From: Shewanella psychropiezotolerans
Lineage (GTDB): Bacteria > Pseudomonadota > Gammaproteobacteria > Enterobacterales > Shewanellaceae
Length of the DNA stretch: 64,000 nucleotides
Reading direction: 5' to 3'
NCBI RefSeq assembly: GCF_007197555.1
Contig: NZ_CP041614.1
Span: 3,340,001 to 3,404,000 of the forward strand
In this document: piece after piece, positions 50,954-59,431 of the stretch
How positions within the stretch are numbered: the stretch's first letter is position 1
How the letters are laid out: each line of letters opens with the position of its first letter
Program-made: the position numbers and the translations under genes
The notes under the pieces: generated by a model
The model's database searches: none
Seen by the model: the letters and a program-made list of their open reading frames with translations, nothing else
Told to the model about the DNA's origin: nothing

Positions 50954-52330
50954 ATGAATCAATTCGGCTTTCAGGCCAAACGCTTAGTACAACTCGCACT
51001 ACCTGTACTCATAGCCCAAGTGACGCAAACTATGATGGGCTTTATCGACACGGTTATGGCGGGTCGAGTCAGTGCAGTCGATATGGCTGCCGTTGCAATA
51101 GGAACTAGCTTGTGGTTGCCAGCATTGCTATTCGTTCAGGGGTTACTACTCGCGTTTACCCCCGTGTTTGCCCATCATCATGGGGCAAACAACCAAAAAG
51201 CAATACAACCTCTCGCCTTTCAAGCTGCTTATATTGCCATAATTGGTAGCCTAGGTGTGATCCTGTTTCTCAGTTTTGCTGAAAACATCTTTACCATGAT
51301 GCAATTAGACCCGGAACTGGCGAGTCTTAGTATTGGATATCTCGATGGATTCGCCTGGGGCGTACCTGCATTTGTTCTTTATCAGGTGCTGAGAGGTTGC
51401 AGCGAAGGGATCTCCTATACACTACCGACTATGGTAATAGGTTTTGTCGGTTTGGCAGTTAACATCCCGGCTAACTATATCTTTATCTATGGCCACTTAG
51501 GCATAGAGCCTATGGGTGGTGCTGGCTGCGGTATTGCGACAGCCTTAGTTTTCTGGGCTATGCTGATTGCTATGGTCATCTATATGCAACTGCATAAACG
51601 TTTTAAAGAATTAGCTCCCTTTAAGTCTTTCCATAAACCACATTGGCATACAATTTGGGATATGACTAAGCATGGTTTTCCCATTGCAATGGCACTTTTC
51701 TTCGAAGTCAGCCTATTTGCCATTATTGCCCTCCTGCTTGCTCCACTCGGGGCTAATGTCGTTGCAGGACATCAAATTGCAATGAACTTCTCATCTATCG
51801 TATTCATGATACCTCTTTCAATTGGTATCGCAGTCTCGATACGTGTCGGTTATTATTTAGGCCAAGATAAGAGTGAGATTTCGGCACTGATAACTAAAGT
51901 AGGTTTAATCATCTCCTTCAGTCTAGCCATGCTGACTGCAATTATTACGGTGCTTTTCAGGACAAAGATAGCCCATCTATATAATAGTAACCCCGAGGTG
52001 GTCACTTTAGCCGGAAGCTTGATGTTCTTTGCCGCACTTTATCAATTATCAGACTCGGTACAAGTTGTAGCCGCCGGAGCATTACGTGGCTACAAGGATA
52101 CTCGCAGTGCCCTTTATATTACATTAGTCTCTTATTGGGGGATCGGCATGGTTATAGGTTACATACTTGCCAGAACAGATATTGTGGTCCCAGCCATGGG
52201 CGCTCAAGGATTCTGGATCGGATTAATAGCAGGGCTTACAAGTGCGGCAATATTATTTGCCCTAAGATTACGTTATATCCAGAAATCAGGTTTCAAGAAA
52301 GCGGCTTTAGAAGATAACCCAGCGCAGTAA
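50954..52330 (+). CDS. norM: MATE-family multidrug efflux protein NorM
   Basis: A 458-residue, 12-helix sodium- or proton-coupled exporter. It starts FQAKRLVQLALPVLIAQVTQTMMGFIDTVMAGRVS, the classic NorM opening. It has the conserved GANVVAGHQIAMNFSSIVFMIPLSIGIAVSIRVGYYLG block and the GALRGYKDTR loop. The ribE/norM divergent pair is common in gammaproteobacteria. Typical substrates are cationic dyes and fluoroquinolones. Confidence 0.95.
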   Translation: MNQFGFQAKRLVQLALPVLIAQVTQTMMGFIDTVMAGRVSAVDMAAVAIGTSLWLPALLFVQGLLLAFTPVFAHHHGANNQKAIQPLAFQAAYIAIIGSLGVILFLSFAENIFTMMQLDPELASLSIGYLDGFAWGVPAFVLYQVLRGCSEGISYTLPTMVIGFVGLAVNIPANYIFIYGHLGIEPMGGAGCGIATALVFWAMLIAMVIYMQLHKRFKELAPFKSFHKPHWHTIWDMTKHGFPIAMALFFEVSLFAIIALLLAPLGANVVAGHQIAMNFSSIVFMIPLSIGIAVSIRVGYYLGQDKSEISALITKVGLIISFSLAMLTAIITVLFRTKIAHLYNSNPEVVTLAGSLMFFAALYQLSDSVQVVAAGALRGYKDTRSALYITLVSYWGIGMVIGYILARTDIVVPAMGAQGFWIGLIAGLTSAAILFALRLRYIQKSGFKKAALEDNPAQ

Positions 52331-52487
52331 ACTAGCCCTTTAGGGGAAATTAAAGTAAAAATGCTGAAATACCGATTAAAAAGTAACTGCCGAGAGAAGT
52401 CCCAAAGGCTTTTCTCGTCTATTTCGCACTAGAAAAGAGCATGTTGCACAGCAAATCGCCGCTTAATCAATAAATGTATCTTTTTAC

Positions 52488-52516
52488 TTGCAACCTAAGC
52501 ACCATACTCCTACTAT
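52488..52516 (+). promoter_or_regulatory. Sigma70 promoter of the tRNA array
   Basis: TTGCAA (52488-52493), exactly 17 nt, then TACTAT (52511-52516), followed by a GC-rich discriminator (AGCGCTCG) as in stringently controlled stable-RNA promoters. The first tRNA starts ~40 nt past the expected start point. No comparable promoter is seen in the repeat spacers, so one long precursor is likely. Confidence 0.65.
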
Positions 52517-52562
52517 AGCGCTCGTTCCAAGGCACTAGCCAAACGAACAAAGTGAAATCGGA

Positions 52563-52639
<77 letters not shown>

Positions 52640-52646
52640 ATTTTAT

Positions 52647-52723
52647 ACAACCGTAGCTCAGTTGGTTAGAGCACTACCTTGACATGGTAGGGGTCGGTGG
52701 TTCGAATCCACTCGGTTGTACCA
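52647..52723 (+). tRNA. tRNA-Val (GAC), copy 1
   Basis: 77 nt; acceptor ACAACCG/CGGTTGT, anticodon loop TTGACAT, CCA encoded. Confidence 0.95.
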
Positions 52724-52766
52724 ATTCTTTATAAGCGGAATTAAAACAACTTATAGCGTCACCGGA

Positions 52767-52870
52767 CGCGGGATGGGGCAGTATAAAGCTACTCGGACTC
52801 AACTCTTTACGAAATCAAGGCGAAGATCGTTGCCCTGCTTTTATAAAAAGTAATCCAGCTCCCGCAACCA
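52767..52870 (+). pseudogene. fMet-derived long tRNA-like element, copy 1 (104 nt)
   Basis: The first 16 nt and last ~20 nt are those of tRNA-fMet, including CGCGGGA, TCCCGCA and ACCA. The D-arm, anticodon and T-arm are replaced by a different interior. It differs from copies 2 and 3 at three positions (GGGG for GGAG, one A fewer, AGATCG for AGGTCG). It cannot act as a normal tRNA. Confidence 0.75.
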
Positions 52871-52887
52871 ATTTTAAAAGACACAAT

Positions 52888-52964
52888 ACAACCGTAGCTC
52901 AGTTGGTTAGAGCACTACCTTGACATGGTAGGGGTCGGTGGTTCGAATCCACTCGGTTGTACCA
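52888..52964 (+). tRNA. tRNA-Val (GAC), copy 2
   Basis: Same 77-nt sequence as copy 1. Confidence 0.95.
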
Positions 52965-53009
52965 ATTCTTTAATAAGTAGAATTAAAACAACTTATGGCG
53001 TTTATCGGA

Positions 53010-53114
53010 CGCGGGATGGAGCAGTATAAAAGCTACTCGGACTCAACTCTTTACGAAATCAAGGCGAAGGTCGTTGCCCTGCTTTTATAAAAAGTAATCC
53101 AGCTCCCGCAACCA
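53010..53114 (+). pseudogene. fMet-derived long tRNA-like element, copy 2 (105 nt)
   Basis: Same organisation as copy 1. TATAAAAGC near the 5' end and GCTTTTATA near the 3' end are perfect 9-bp complements inside the acceptor stem. Identical to copy 3. Confidence 0.75.
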
Positions 53115-53158
53115 ATTCTTTATAAGTAGAATTAAAATAACTTATGGCGTTCATCGGA

Positions 53159-53235
<77 letters not shown>

Positions 53236-53279
53236 ATTCTTTATAAGCAGAATTAAAATAACTTATGGCGTTTATCGGA

Positions 53280-53356
<77 letters not shown>

Positions 53357-53400
53357 ATTCTTTATAAGCAGAATTAAAACAACTTATGGCGTTTATCGGA

Positions 53401-53505
53401 CGCGGGATGGAGCAGTATAAAAGCTACTCGGACTCAACTCTTTACGAAATCAAGGCGAAGGTCGTTGCCCTGCTTTTATAAAAAGTAATCCAGCTCCCGC
53501 AACCA
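53401..53505 (+). pseudogene. fMet-derived long tRNA-like element, copy 3 (105 nt)
   Basis: Identical to copy 2, and flanked by the same spacers as the intact fMet genes. Confidence 0.75.
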
Positions 53506-53549
53506 ATTCTTTATAAGCAGAATTAAAATAACTTATGGCGTTTATCGGA

Positions 53550-53626
<77 letters not shown>

Positions 53627-53670
53627 ATTCTTTATAAGCAGAATTAAAATAACTTATGGCGTTTATCGGA

Positions 53671-53747
<77 letters not shown>

Positions 53748-53791
53748 ATTCTTTATAAGCAGAATTAAAATAACTTATGGCGTTTATCGGA

Positions 53792-53868
<77 letters not shown>

Positions 53869-53912
53869 ATTCTTTATAAGCAGAATTAAAATAACTTATG
53901 GCGTTTATCGGA

Positions 53913-53989
<77 letters not shown>

Positions 53990-54033
53990 ATTCTTTATAA
54001 GCAGAATTAAAATAACTTATGGCGTTTATCGGA

Positions 54034-54110
<77 letters not shown>

Positions 54111-54154
54111 ATTCTTTATAAGTAGAATTAAAATAACTTATGGCGTTTATCGGA

Positions 54155-54231
<77 letters not shown>

Positions 54232-54275
54232 ATTCTTTATAAGTAGAATTAAAATAACTTATGGCGTTTATCGGA

Positions 54276-54352
<77 letters not shown>

Positions 54353-54372
54353 ATTCTTTAAAAAGACATAAT

Positions 54373-54449
54373 ACAACCGTAGCTCAGTTGGTTAGAGCAC
54401 TACCTTGACATGGTAGGGGTCGGTGGTTCGAATCCACTCGGTTGTACCA
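54373..54449 (+). tRNA. tRNA-Val (GAC), copy 3
   Basis: Same 77-nt sequence as copy 1; closes the array. The segment after copy 10 (AAAAGACATAATACAACC) matches the one before copy 2. Confidence 0.95.
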
Positions 54450-54524
54450 TTCTTTAGTCAACCATAACAAAGCACTTATTTACTCACCTAGTATTTAAAC
54501 CATCCTCACACAAGATCAAACGAC

Positions 54525-54634
54525 ATAAAATAGTTCGAATTCAACTCCTTAAAACTCTTTCCCTTGTCCGACTCGAAGTAACAAAGTCATTGCCCTACCC
54601 TTATACAAGTAATCCAGCTCCCTTGAGTCACTAT
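54525..54634 (+). pseudogene. Decayed remnant of the long fMet-derived element
   Basis: Fragments in the same order as the element interior: TTCAACTC, CTCTTT, CGAAG, GTCATTGCCCTACCCTTATA and AAGTAATCCAGCTCCC. The 5' acceptor half is lost and the 3' half is broken after CTCCC. The rest of 54450-54764 holds only the malic-enzyme terminator. Confidence 0.5.
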
Positions 54635-54709
54635 CCAGAAAGAGATACAGCCGGCGAAAACTGTTTTTTGGGGCCTGAACGATGAGCCTCCAGCAAATAA
54701 TAAGCATAA

Positions 54710-54741
54710 AAAAAGCTCCACCTATAAAGATAAAGCTTTTT
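54710..54741 (-). terminator. Terminator of the malic enzyme gene
   Basis: AAAAAGCT (54710-54717) pairs with AGCTTTTT (54734-54741). On the minus strand it ends in a T-run. Confidence 0.75.
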
Positions 54742-54764
54742 CATGTACATTAAACGACTACATG

Positions 54765-56009
54765 CTACCAATCATTATAATGCTCTGGCATCGGCAGAGA
54801 CGCCACCCCTGAGTCTATAGCAGCTTGCGCGACGGCTTTAGCGACTTTGTTACACAATCTGGGATCCATTGGACGTGGAATGATGTAATCACGGCTGAAG
54901 GTTAAAGCACTTTCGCCACTGGCCTTAAGAACACTTTCAGGTACTGGTTCTTTCGCTAAAGCGCGTATTGCGTGCACCGCAGCGATTTTCATCTCTTGGT
55001 TTATTTCTCGAGCCCTAACGTCCAACGCCCCTCTGAAGATAAATGGAAAGCACAATACGTTATTCACTTGGTTGGGATAATCAGAGCGACCGGTAGCCAT
55101 AATAAGATCGTCCCTGACTGAATGGGCAAGCTCAGGTTTTATTTCTGGATCGGGATTTGAACACGCAAATACAATGGGCCTTTCGGCCATTTTTAATAAC
55201 TTTTCTTTAGAGAGTAGATTAGGCCCTGACACGCCTATAAATACGTCGGCTTCATCGATGACATCATCAAGAGTGCGTTTATCCGTATTATTAGCAAACC
55301 GAGTCTTGTACTCATTGAGATCTGTCCTTTGAGAATGAACAACCCCTTTGGTATCCAACATATAAATTTTTTCACGCTTAGCACCACATTGAATCAGCAA
55401 CTCCATGCAGGCAATTGCCGCAGCCCCTGCACCTAAACAAACAATCACAACGTGAGCAATATCTTTATCTTGAATCTCTAACGCATTGAGCAATGCTGCC
55501 GATGTCACGATGGCCGTTCCGTGTTGATCATCATGAAACACCGGGATGCTACAGCGCTCCTGTAAAGCTTTCTCAATGATGAAACAATCAGGGGCTTTGA
55601 TGTCCTCGAGATTGATACCACCAAAGGTGTCAGCAATACTTGCAACTGTGTTAATGAACTCCTCAGGAGTCTCATGGGTCACTTCTATATCGAAAGAATC
55701 AATATTAGCGAAACGTTTAAACAATAGCGCCTTACCTTCCATCACAGGCTTTGAAGCCATAGGCCCTAAGTTACCTAATCCTAAAACAGCACTACCATTC
55801 GAAATGACTGCTACAGTATTTCCCTTGCCTGTGTACTTGTACACATTTTCAATATTATCGGCTATTTCCCGACATGGTTCAGCAACACCTGGGCTATAGG
55901 CTAACGATAAGTCTTCGCTAGTTTCGGCCTTAGTGGTTATTTCAATAGCTATTTTCCCTGGAGTCGGAAGGGCATGATAATCTAACGCACGTTGTTTTAA
56001 ATCGCTCAT
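54765..56009 (-). CDS. Malic enzyme, short form (oxaloacetate-decarboxylating)
   Basis: Converts malate to pyruvate and CO2 with NAD(P). The 414-residue protein has the N-terminal domain LAYSPGVAEPCREIADN (catalytic Tyr) and GKALLFKRFANIDSFDIEV. The acidic metal site is in CFIIEKALQERCSIPVFHDDQHGTAI, and the Rossmann motif is VVIVCLGAGAAAIACMELL. It lacks the phosphotransacetylase-like extension of E. coli MaeB, so it is the short bacterial form. AAGG precedes the ATG. Cofactor preference is not certain from sequence. Confidence 0.93.
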   Translation of the reverse strand: MSDLKQRALDYHALPTPGKIAIEITTKAETSEDLSLAYSPGVAEPCREIADNIENVYKYTGKGNTVAVISNGSAVLGLGNLGPMASKPVMEGKALLFKRFANIDSFDIEVTHETPEEFINTVASIADTFGGINLEDIKAPDCFIIEKALQERCSIPVFHDDQHGTAIVTSAALLNALEIQDKDIAHVVIVCLGAGAAAIACMELLIQCGAKREKIYMLDTKGVVHSQRTDLNEYKTRFANNTDKRTLDDVIDEADVFIGVSGPNLLSKEKLLKMAERPIVFACSNPDPEIKPELAHSVRDDLIMATGRSDYPNQVNNVLCFPFIFRGALDVRAREINQEMKIAAVHAIRALAKEPVPESVLKASGESALTFSRDYIIPRPMDPRLCNKVAKAVAQAAIDSGVASLPMPEHYNDW

Positions 56010-56110
56010 AAGTAACCTTTAAGTATATAAATGTGTGGATGAAATTCAGCTAACAATGCATTTAGAGGTAATTGAGTTTATTTTTACTGAAATCATCATT
56101 GCCCATATCG

Positions 56111-56150
56111 ATGGTTAGCAAACAGTGGCAGACCACTGTTTTCTAACCAT
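56111..56150 (-). terminator. Two-step hairpin downstream of the Tsx-like gene
   Basis: ATGGTTAG/CTAACCAT (outer) and AACAGTGG/CCACTGTT (inner) form a 40-nt stem-loop separated by a two-base mismatch. No long T-run follows on the minus strand (TGCTAACC), so termination there is only probable. The rest of 56010-56247 shows nothing else. Confidence 0.5.
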
Positions 56151-56247
56151 CTGAATTTATGATCGTTTTATAATCAGAACCCAAGTTGTGATACAACGAA
56201 CTTGCTCTAGCGCCATTCTACAGTGCTAAAGCCTATAGACTGATTAG

Positions 56248-57090
56248 TTAGAATCGCCATACGGCTAAAAATTGCGCAGTATTATCATCGGTACCATTCT
56301 CACCTAACTTGTTTTTCCAATATTGGTACTCAATACCAACAAACAGCTGGTTTGCTTTGGTACCTAAAACTTCACCTAAATCTAATCGAAGCTGCGGCTG
56401 GAATAAAATCCAATATTCCAGATCTGTAGTGCCAAAGCTACTGGTTTGCTGACGACCATCGATGTATTCTAAGTGCCCTTCTATGCTCCAACTTGTTGAA
56501 CCTAGTTTGAAAGGATATGCCCATGCGAAATCAACCATAAAGCTTGAGTCTTCATCAACGACGGTAAAAACAGGAGAGGAGGCGCTACCACCACCTTGAT
56601 GCATGTAACCTGTGACATCTATTTGCGCAAAAGCAAAGCCTGGCAAATCTAATGAAAACCTAACCCCAGGCAATACCCACATACTGTCAACTTCAGGGGC
56701 AAAGTTAAAACCAGCCACTAGTCCTATGTCTTTTACTGGACCAAAAGAGAGGTCATTACCGGTAATGGCCCCTAAACTAAAGTTTGAATACCACTCGCCA
56801 TAAAATTCACTGCTATCATCGACAGGAAAGTTAGCATTGTTATTTACCTTGTAGCGACTGTAGTCCACGAAGAAAAAGTTATCTCCGTATTCCCAGCCTC
56901 CAGCGTGCTGAAAAGTAATAATGGTAGTATCGGCGGTCCCTCCTGTACCCACTCGCTCTAATTCGCCAAAAGCTTGTAATTGTACTTCTGTATTGCTCCA
57001 GAGTTCTGCCGAAGCACTCGTTGAGATTAGTGCTGATGACACAACAACTCCGGTAGCAATAATATTGTGGATTTTATTGGTATTCATCAT
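56248..57090 (-). CDS. Tsx-like outer-membrane channel
   Basis: A 280-residue outer-membrane beta-barrel of the nucleoside-specific channel (Tsx) family. The signal peptide is clear (cut after ALISTSASA). The barrel begins ELWSNTEVQLQAFGEL. It has alternating aromatic strands (NFFFVDYSRYKV, EFYGEWYSNFSLG) and ends with the strand AQFLAVWRF, whose terminal Phe is the BAM signal. A second ATG one codon later fits the AAAGGG site slightly better. Nucleoside uptake is inferred from the family and from the nearby purine permease. Confidence 0.85.
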   Translation of the reverse strand: MMNTNKIHNIIATGVVVSSALISTSASAELWSNTEVQLQAFGELERVGTGGTADTTIITFQHAGGWEYGDNFFFVDYSRYKVNNNANFPVDDSSEFYGEWYSNFSLGAITGNDLSFGPVKDIGLVAGFNFAPEVDSMWVLPGVRFSLDLPGFAFAQIDVTGYMHQGGGSASSPVFTVVDEDSSFMVDFAWAYPFKLGSTSWSIEGHLEYIDGRQQTSSFGTTDLEYWILFQPQLRLDLGEVLGTKANQLFVGIEYQYWKNKLGENGTDDNTAQFLAVWRF

Positions 57091-57257
57091 TTACCCTTTT
57101 TTAAAGTTATATTATTAATATTTTCATGAGGCATGACATTTATAAAAAACCACTGCGAAGTTAAACGAAGTTATTAACGTCTGGTCAGATTAAATGATTT
57201 ACATAAGGTGAAGCTCTCTGTTAATGCCAAGTTAAATCAAATTTAAAGTTACAAATA

Positions 57258-57273
57258 TTGACACCCATGTCAA
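57258..57273. promoter_or_regulatory. Palindromic operator candidate 1 (TTGACA-N4-TGTCAA)
   Basis: A perfect 6+6 palindrome, TTGACACCCATGTCAA, in the 306-nt gap between the divergent Tsx-like and aminotransferase genes. A related site lies 78 bp away. The rest of this gap is AT-rich with no gene. Confidence 0.5.
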
Positions 57274-57335
57274 CTTAAATTTTTTATGGGTTATCTTGTT
57301 TACTTATTTTACAAAAAAGCAGTAGACCTTAAAAC

Positions 57336-57351
57336 TTGACGTTCATGTCAG
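57336..57351. promoter_or_regulatory. Palindromic operator candidate 2 (TTGACG-N4-TGTCAG)
   Basis: TTGACGTTCATGTCAG, 45 nt before the aminotransferase start. It shares the TTGACR-N4-TGTCAR pattern with the site at 57258. Confidence 0.45.
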
Positions 57352-57396
57352 GTTTTGTTATCAAATAATTAAATAATCTAATAAAGGCGTATAAAA

Positions 57397-58518
57397 ATGA
57401 ATTTTCAATCATTTATCCCTCCACGTAGGATCTTAATGGGCCCTGGTCCCTCAGACATTAGCCCTGAAGTTCTCGCTTCACTATCGAGGCCAGTAATTGG
57501 TCATTTAGACCCACTGTTTGTTGGCATGATGGATGAAGTAAAAACCTTACTTCAGTATGCTTTTCAAACCAAAAATGAATTTACTATTGCCCTGTCAGCT
57601 CCAGGCTCTGCAGGCATGGAAGCTTGTTTTGTTAACTTAGTTGAAGCGGGTGATAAGGTCATAGTCTGCCGTAACGGTGTGTTTGGTGATCGTATGATCC
57701 AAAATGTCACCAGAATCGGCGCAGAAGCTATAGTGGTCGACTCTCCTTGGGGACGAGCTGTAGAAGTCGATAAGGTAGAGCAAGCATTAATAGCCAACCC
57801 AGATGCTAAATTTTTAGCCTTTGTTCATGCTGAAACCTCTACAGGAGCTGTATCTGATGCCAAGGCCTTATGTGCCTTGGCACAAGAGCACAACTGCTTA
57901 TCCATTGTTGATGCAGTAACATCCCTAGGCGGTATCGAGCTTAGAGTTGATGAATGGGGTATAGATGCTATTTATTCCGGCTCACAAAAATGTTTATCTT
58001 GTGTCCCTGGCTTATCCCCTATCTCATTCAGTGAAAAAGCGGTGAATGTGATCAAAGAGCGTAAGACACAAATTCAAAGTTGGTTTTTAGATCAATCACT
58101 TGTGATGGGCTATTGGTCTGGTAAGGGTAAGCGAAGCTATCACCACACAGCCCCTGTAAATTCATTATATGGTCTGCATGAATCATTGATTCAATTGCAA
58201 AATGAAGGCATTGAAAATCGCTGGGCACGTCATCAAACTCAACATGAAACGCTCGCTAAGGGTCTAAAGAAACTGGGAATAGAATTTATAGTCCCAGAAG
58301 AAGAGCGCCTCCCCCAGCTAAATGCTATCTACATCCCAAAGGGTGCTGATGATGTGAAGGTAAGAGACTACCTACTGAACCACTATAACCTCGAAATTGG
58401 CGCTGGCTTAGGTGACTTTGCAGGTAAAGCTTGGCGCATCGGAATCATGGGTTATGCCGCTAGAAGTGAGAACGTTGCACTATGCTTAACTGCCCTGGAA
58501 GATGCGTTGAACCAGTAA
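57397..58518 (+). CDS. Class V aminotransferase, alanine/serine-glyoxylate type
   Basis: A PLP enzyme of 373 residues, likely making glycine from glyoxylate with an amino-acid donor. It opens with LMGPGPSDISPEVLASLSRPVIGHLDP, typical of the alanine-glyoxylate/PucG group. SAPGSAGMEA binds the phosphate, and VDAVTSLGG holds the PLP-ring Asp. SGSQKCLSC carries the Schiff-base Lys (~198), and HHTAPVNSLYGLHESL follows. The donor is uncertain: alanine, serine, aspartate (BhcA-like) or ureidoglycine (purine catabolism) all fit the neighbourhood. It is not the classical BhcA sequence type. Confidence 0.88.
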   Translation: MNFQSFIPPRRILMGPGPSDISPEVLASLSRPVIGHLDPLFVGMMDEVKTLLQYAFQTKNEFTIALSAPGSAGMEACFVNLVEAGDKVIVCRNGVFGDRMIQNVTRIGAEAIVVDSPWGRAVEVDKVEQALIANPDAKFLAFVHAETSTGAVSDAKALCALAQEHNCLSIVDAVTSLGGIELRVDEWGIDAIYSGSQKCLSCVPGLSPISFSEKAVNVIKERKTQIQSWFLDQSLVMGYWSGKGKRSYHHTAPVNSLYGLHESLIQLQNEGIENRWARHQTQHETLAKGLKKLGIEFIVPEEERLPQLNAIYIPKGADDVKVRDYLLNHYNLEIGAGLGDFAGKAWRIGIMGYAARSENVALCLTALEDALNQ

Positions 58519-58535
58519 GGAAACACCGCTATAAT

Positions 58536-58550
58536 TTCCACCATACGGAA
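58536..58550. promoter_or_regulatory. TTCC-N7-GGAA motif, site 1
   Basis: TTCCACCATACGGAA. It shares TTCCAC.ATACG.AA.TTAAA with the site at 63023, 4.5 kb away in front of the dehydratase gene. Confidence 0.45.
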
Positions 58551-58591
58551 CTTAAAGCGAGTTAACACTCGCATCATGGTATAATTTGGGG

Positions 58592-58654
58592 CGTAATCTC
58601 AGGCTTTAATCTAGAAACAGGCAAGACTTCACATGAAGTCCTGTCTGTTTTTTT
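58592..58654 (+). ncRNA. Candidate small RNA downstream of the aminotransferase
   Basis: TATAAT at 58580-58585 is followed, ~65 nt later, by a hairpin (GACTTC/GAAGTC extended by CAG/CTG pairs) and seven T (58648-58654). The site at 58536 and a GCGAGT-TAAC-ACTCGC palindrome (58557-58572) lie just upstream of the -10. There is no good -35. The hairpin may instead simply terminate the aminotransferase gene (stop at 58518). Confidence 0.3.
58615..58654 (+). terminator. Terminator downstream of the aminotransferase gene
   Basis: GACTTC (58625-58630), ACAT, GAAGTC (58635-58640), extended by AAACAG/CTGTTT with internal mismatches, then a T7 tract. Confidence 0.75.
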
Positions 58655-59372
58655 AATTACAAAATCTAAAAACAGTATTACTTTATATATAAAAAATCAG
58701 AGTAAACTTATTAAAAACCTGACAAAATGATTAAACAACCATTATTTAAACCCACAAATTTAGAAGTCTCACAGAAGTGAGTTATAAATACAAAACAGTT
58801 GAAATAAAAACCCAAACAATTATATAAAAACAAAATATAACCCTCACGTTAAAACAACCTCTTAGTCATCAAGTAATAATTAAATATAATACATCCCACT
58901 CACCAAGTTTAATGACAGTAATATTAACAAGTCAGCTCTCCCCTCTCCTTACTTATTTCTCATCAGTTCAGCTACTCAATATTTTTAGATAACTCGGATA
59001 ATAGCCAATACCTTAAGCCACCTGGCAAAGATATGCTCTGATCAGCGTTATTCTAAGCAGTCCGATTCAAAGTAGGTAAGTGAAGGATAAGTGAGCTCTT
59101 TCAGTGTGGCTCAGCATAAAAGTTGGCAGTCAGACAAACTACAGCAAGGAGAGATGTTGCACTGCTGAGACTAATTAAGCAGCTTACGACGAGTAGGATT
59201 CAAACAGTATGCTCTTCACGCGTTGGATAGCCTGATTATAGACCCTCATTGATAAAGAGAATTAATGACCTATTCACTTTTATCTCATTGAAAAACACTA
59301 CTCCAGCTGTATTGATCAACTTAGCTCAGCCTCGAGTCTCTTAAAGTTCAAATAACACAAATGAGCAAGGCC
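58655..59372. other. AT-rich non-coding stretch
   Basis: About 720 nt without a credible frame. The first part (to ~58,900) is very AT-rich. Short pieces near 59,060-59,210 (GTCCGATTCAAAGTA, AGTAGGATTCAAACAG) vaguely resemble decayed tRNA-array remnants, but not enough to annotate. Confidence 0.4.
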
Positions 59373-59416
59373 CAGATACAAGAAAACCCTTCCGAAGAAG
59401 GGTTTTCTTGTATCTG
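59373..59416 (-). terminator. Perfect 20-bp terminator hairpin after the purine permease
   Basis: Arms 59373-59392 and 59397-59416 are exact complements around a CGAA tetraloop. The core is GAAAACCCTTC/GAAGGGTTTTC. It lies 16 nt past the permease stop. Confidence 0.85.
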
Positions 59417-59431
59417 AATGAAACGATTTAA

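Noticed and set aside
59060..59210. Further copies of the tRNA-array remnant in the 58.6-59.4 kb gap
   Set aside because: Only short AT-rich matches such as GTCCGATTCAAAGTA; order and length are not kept.
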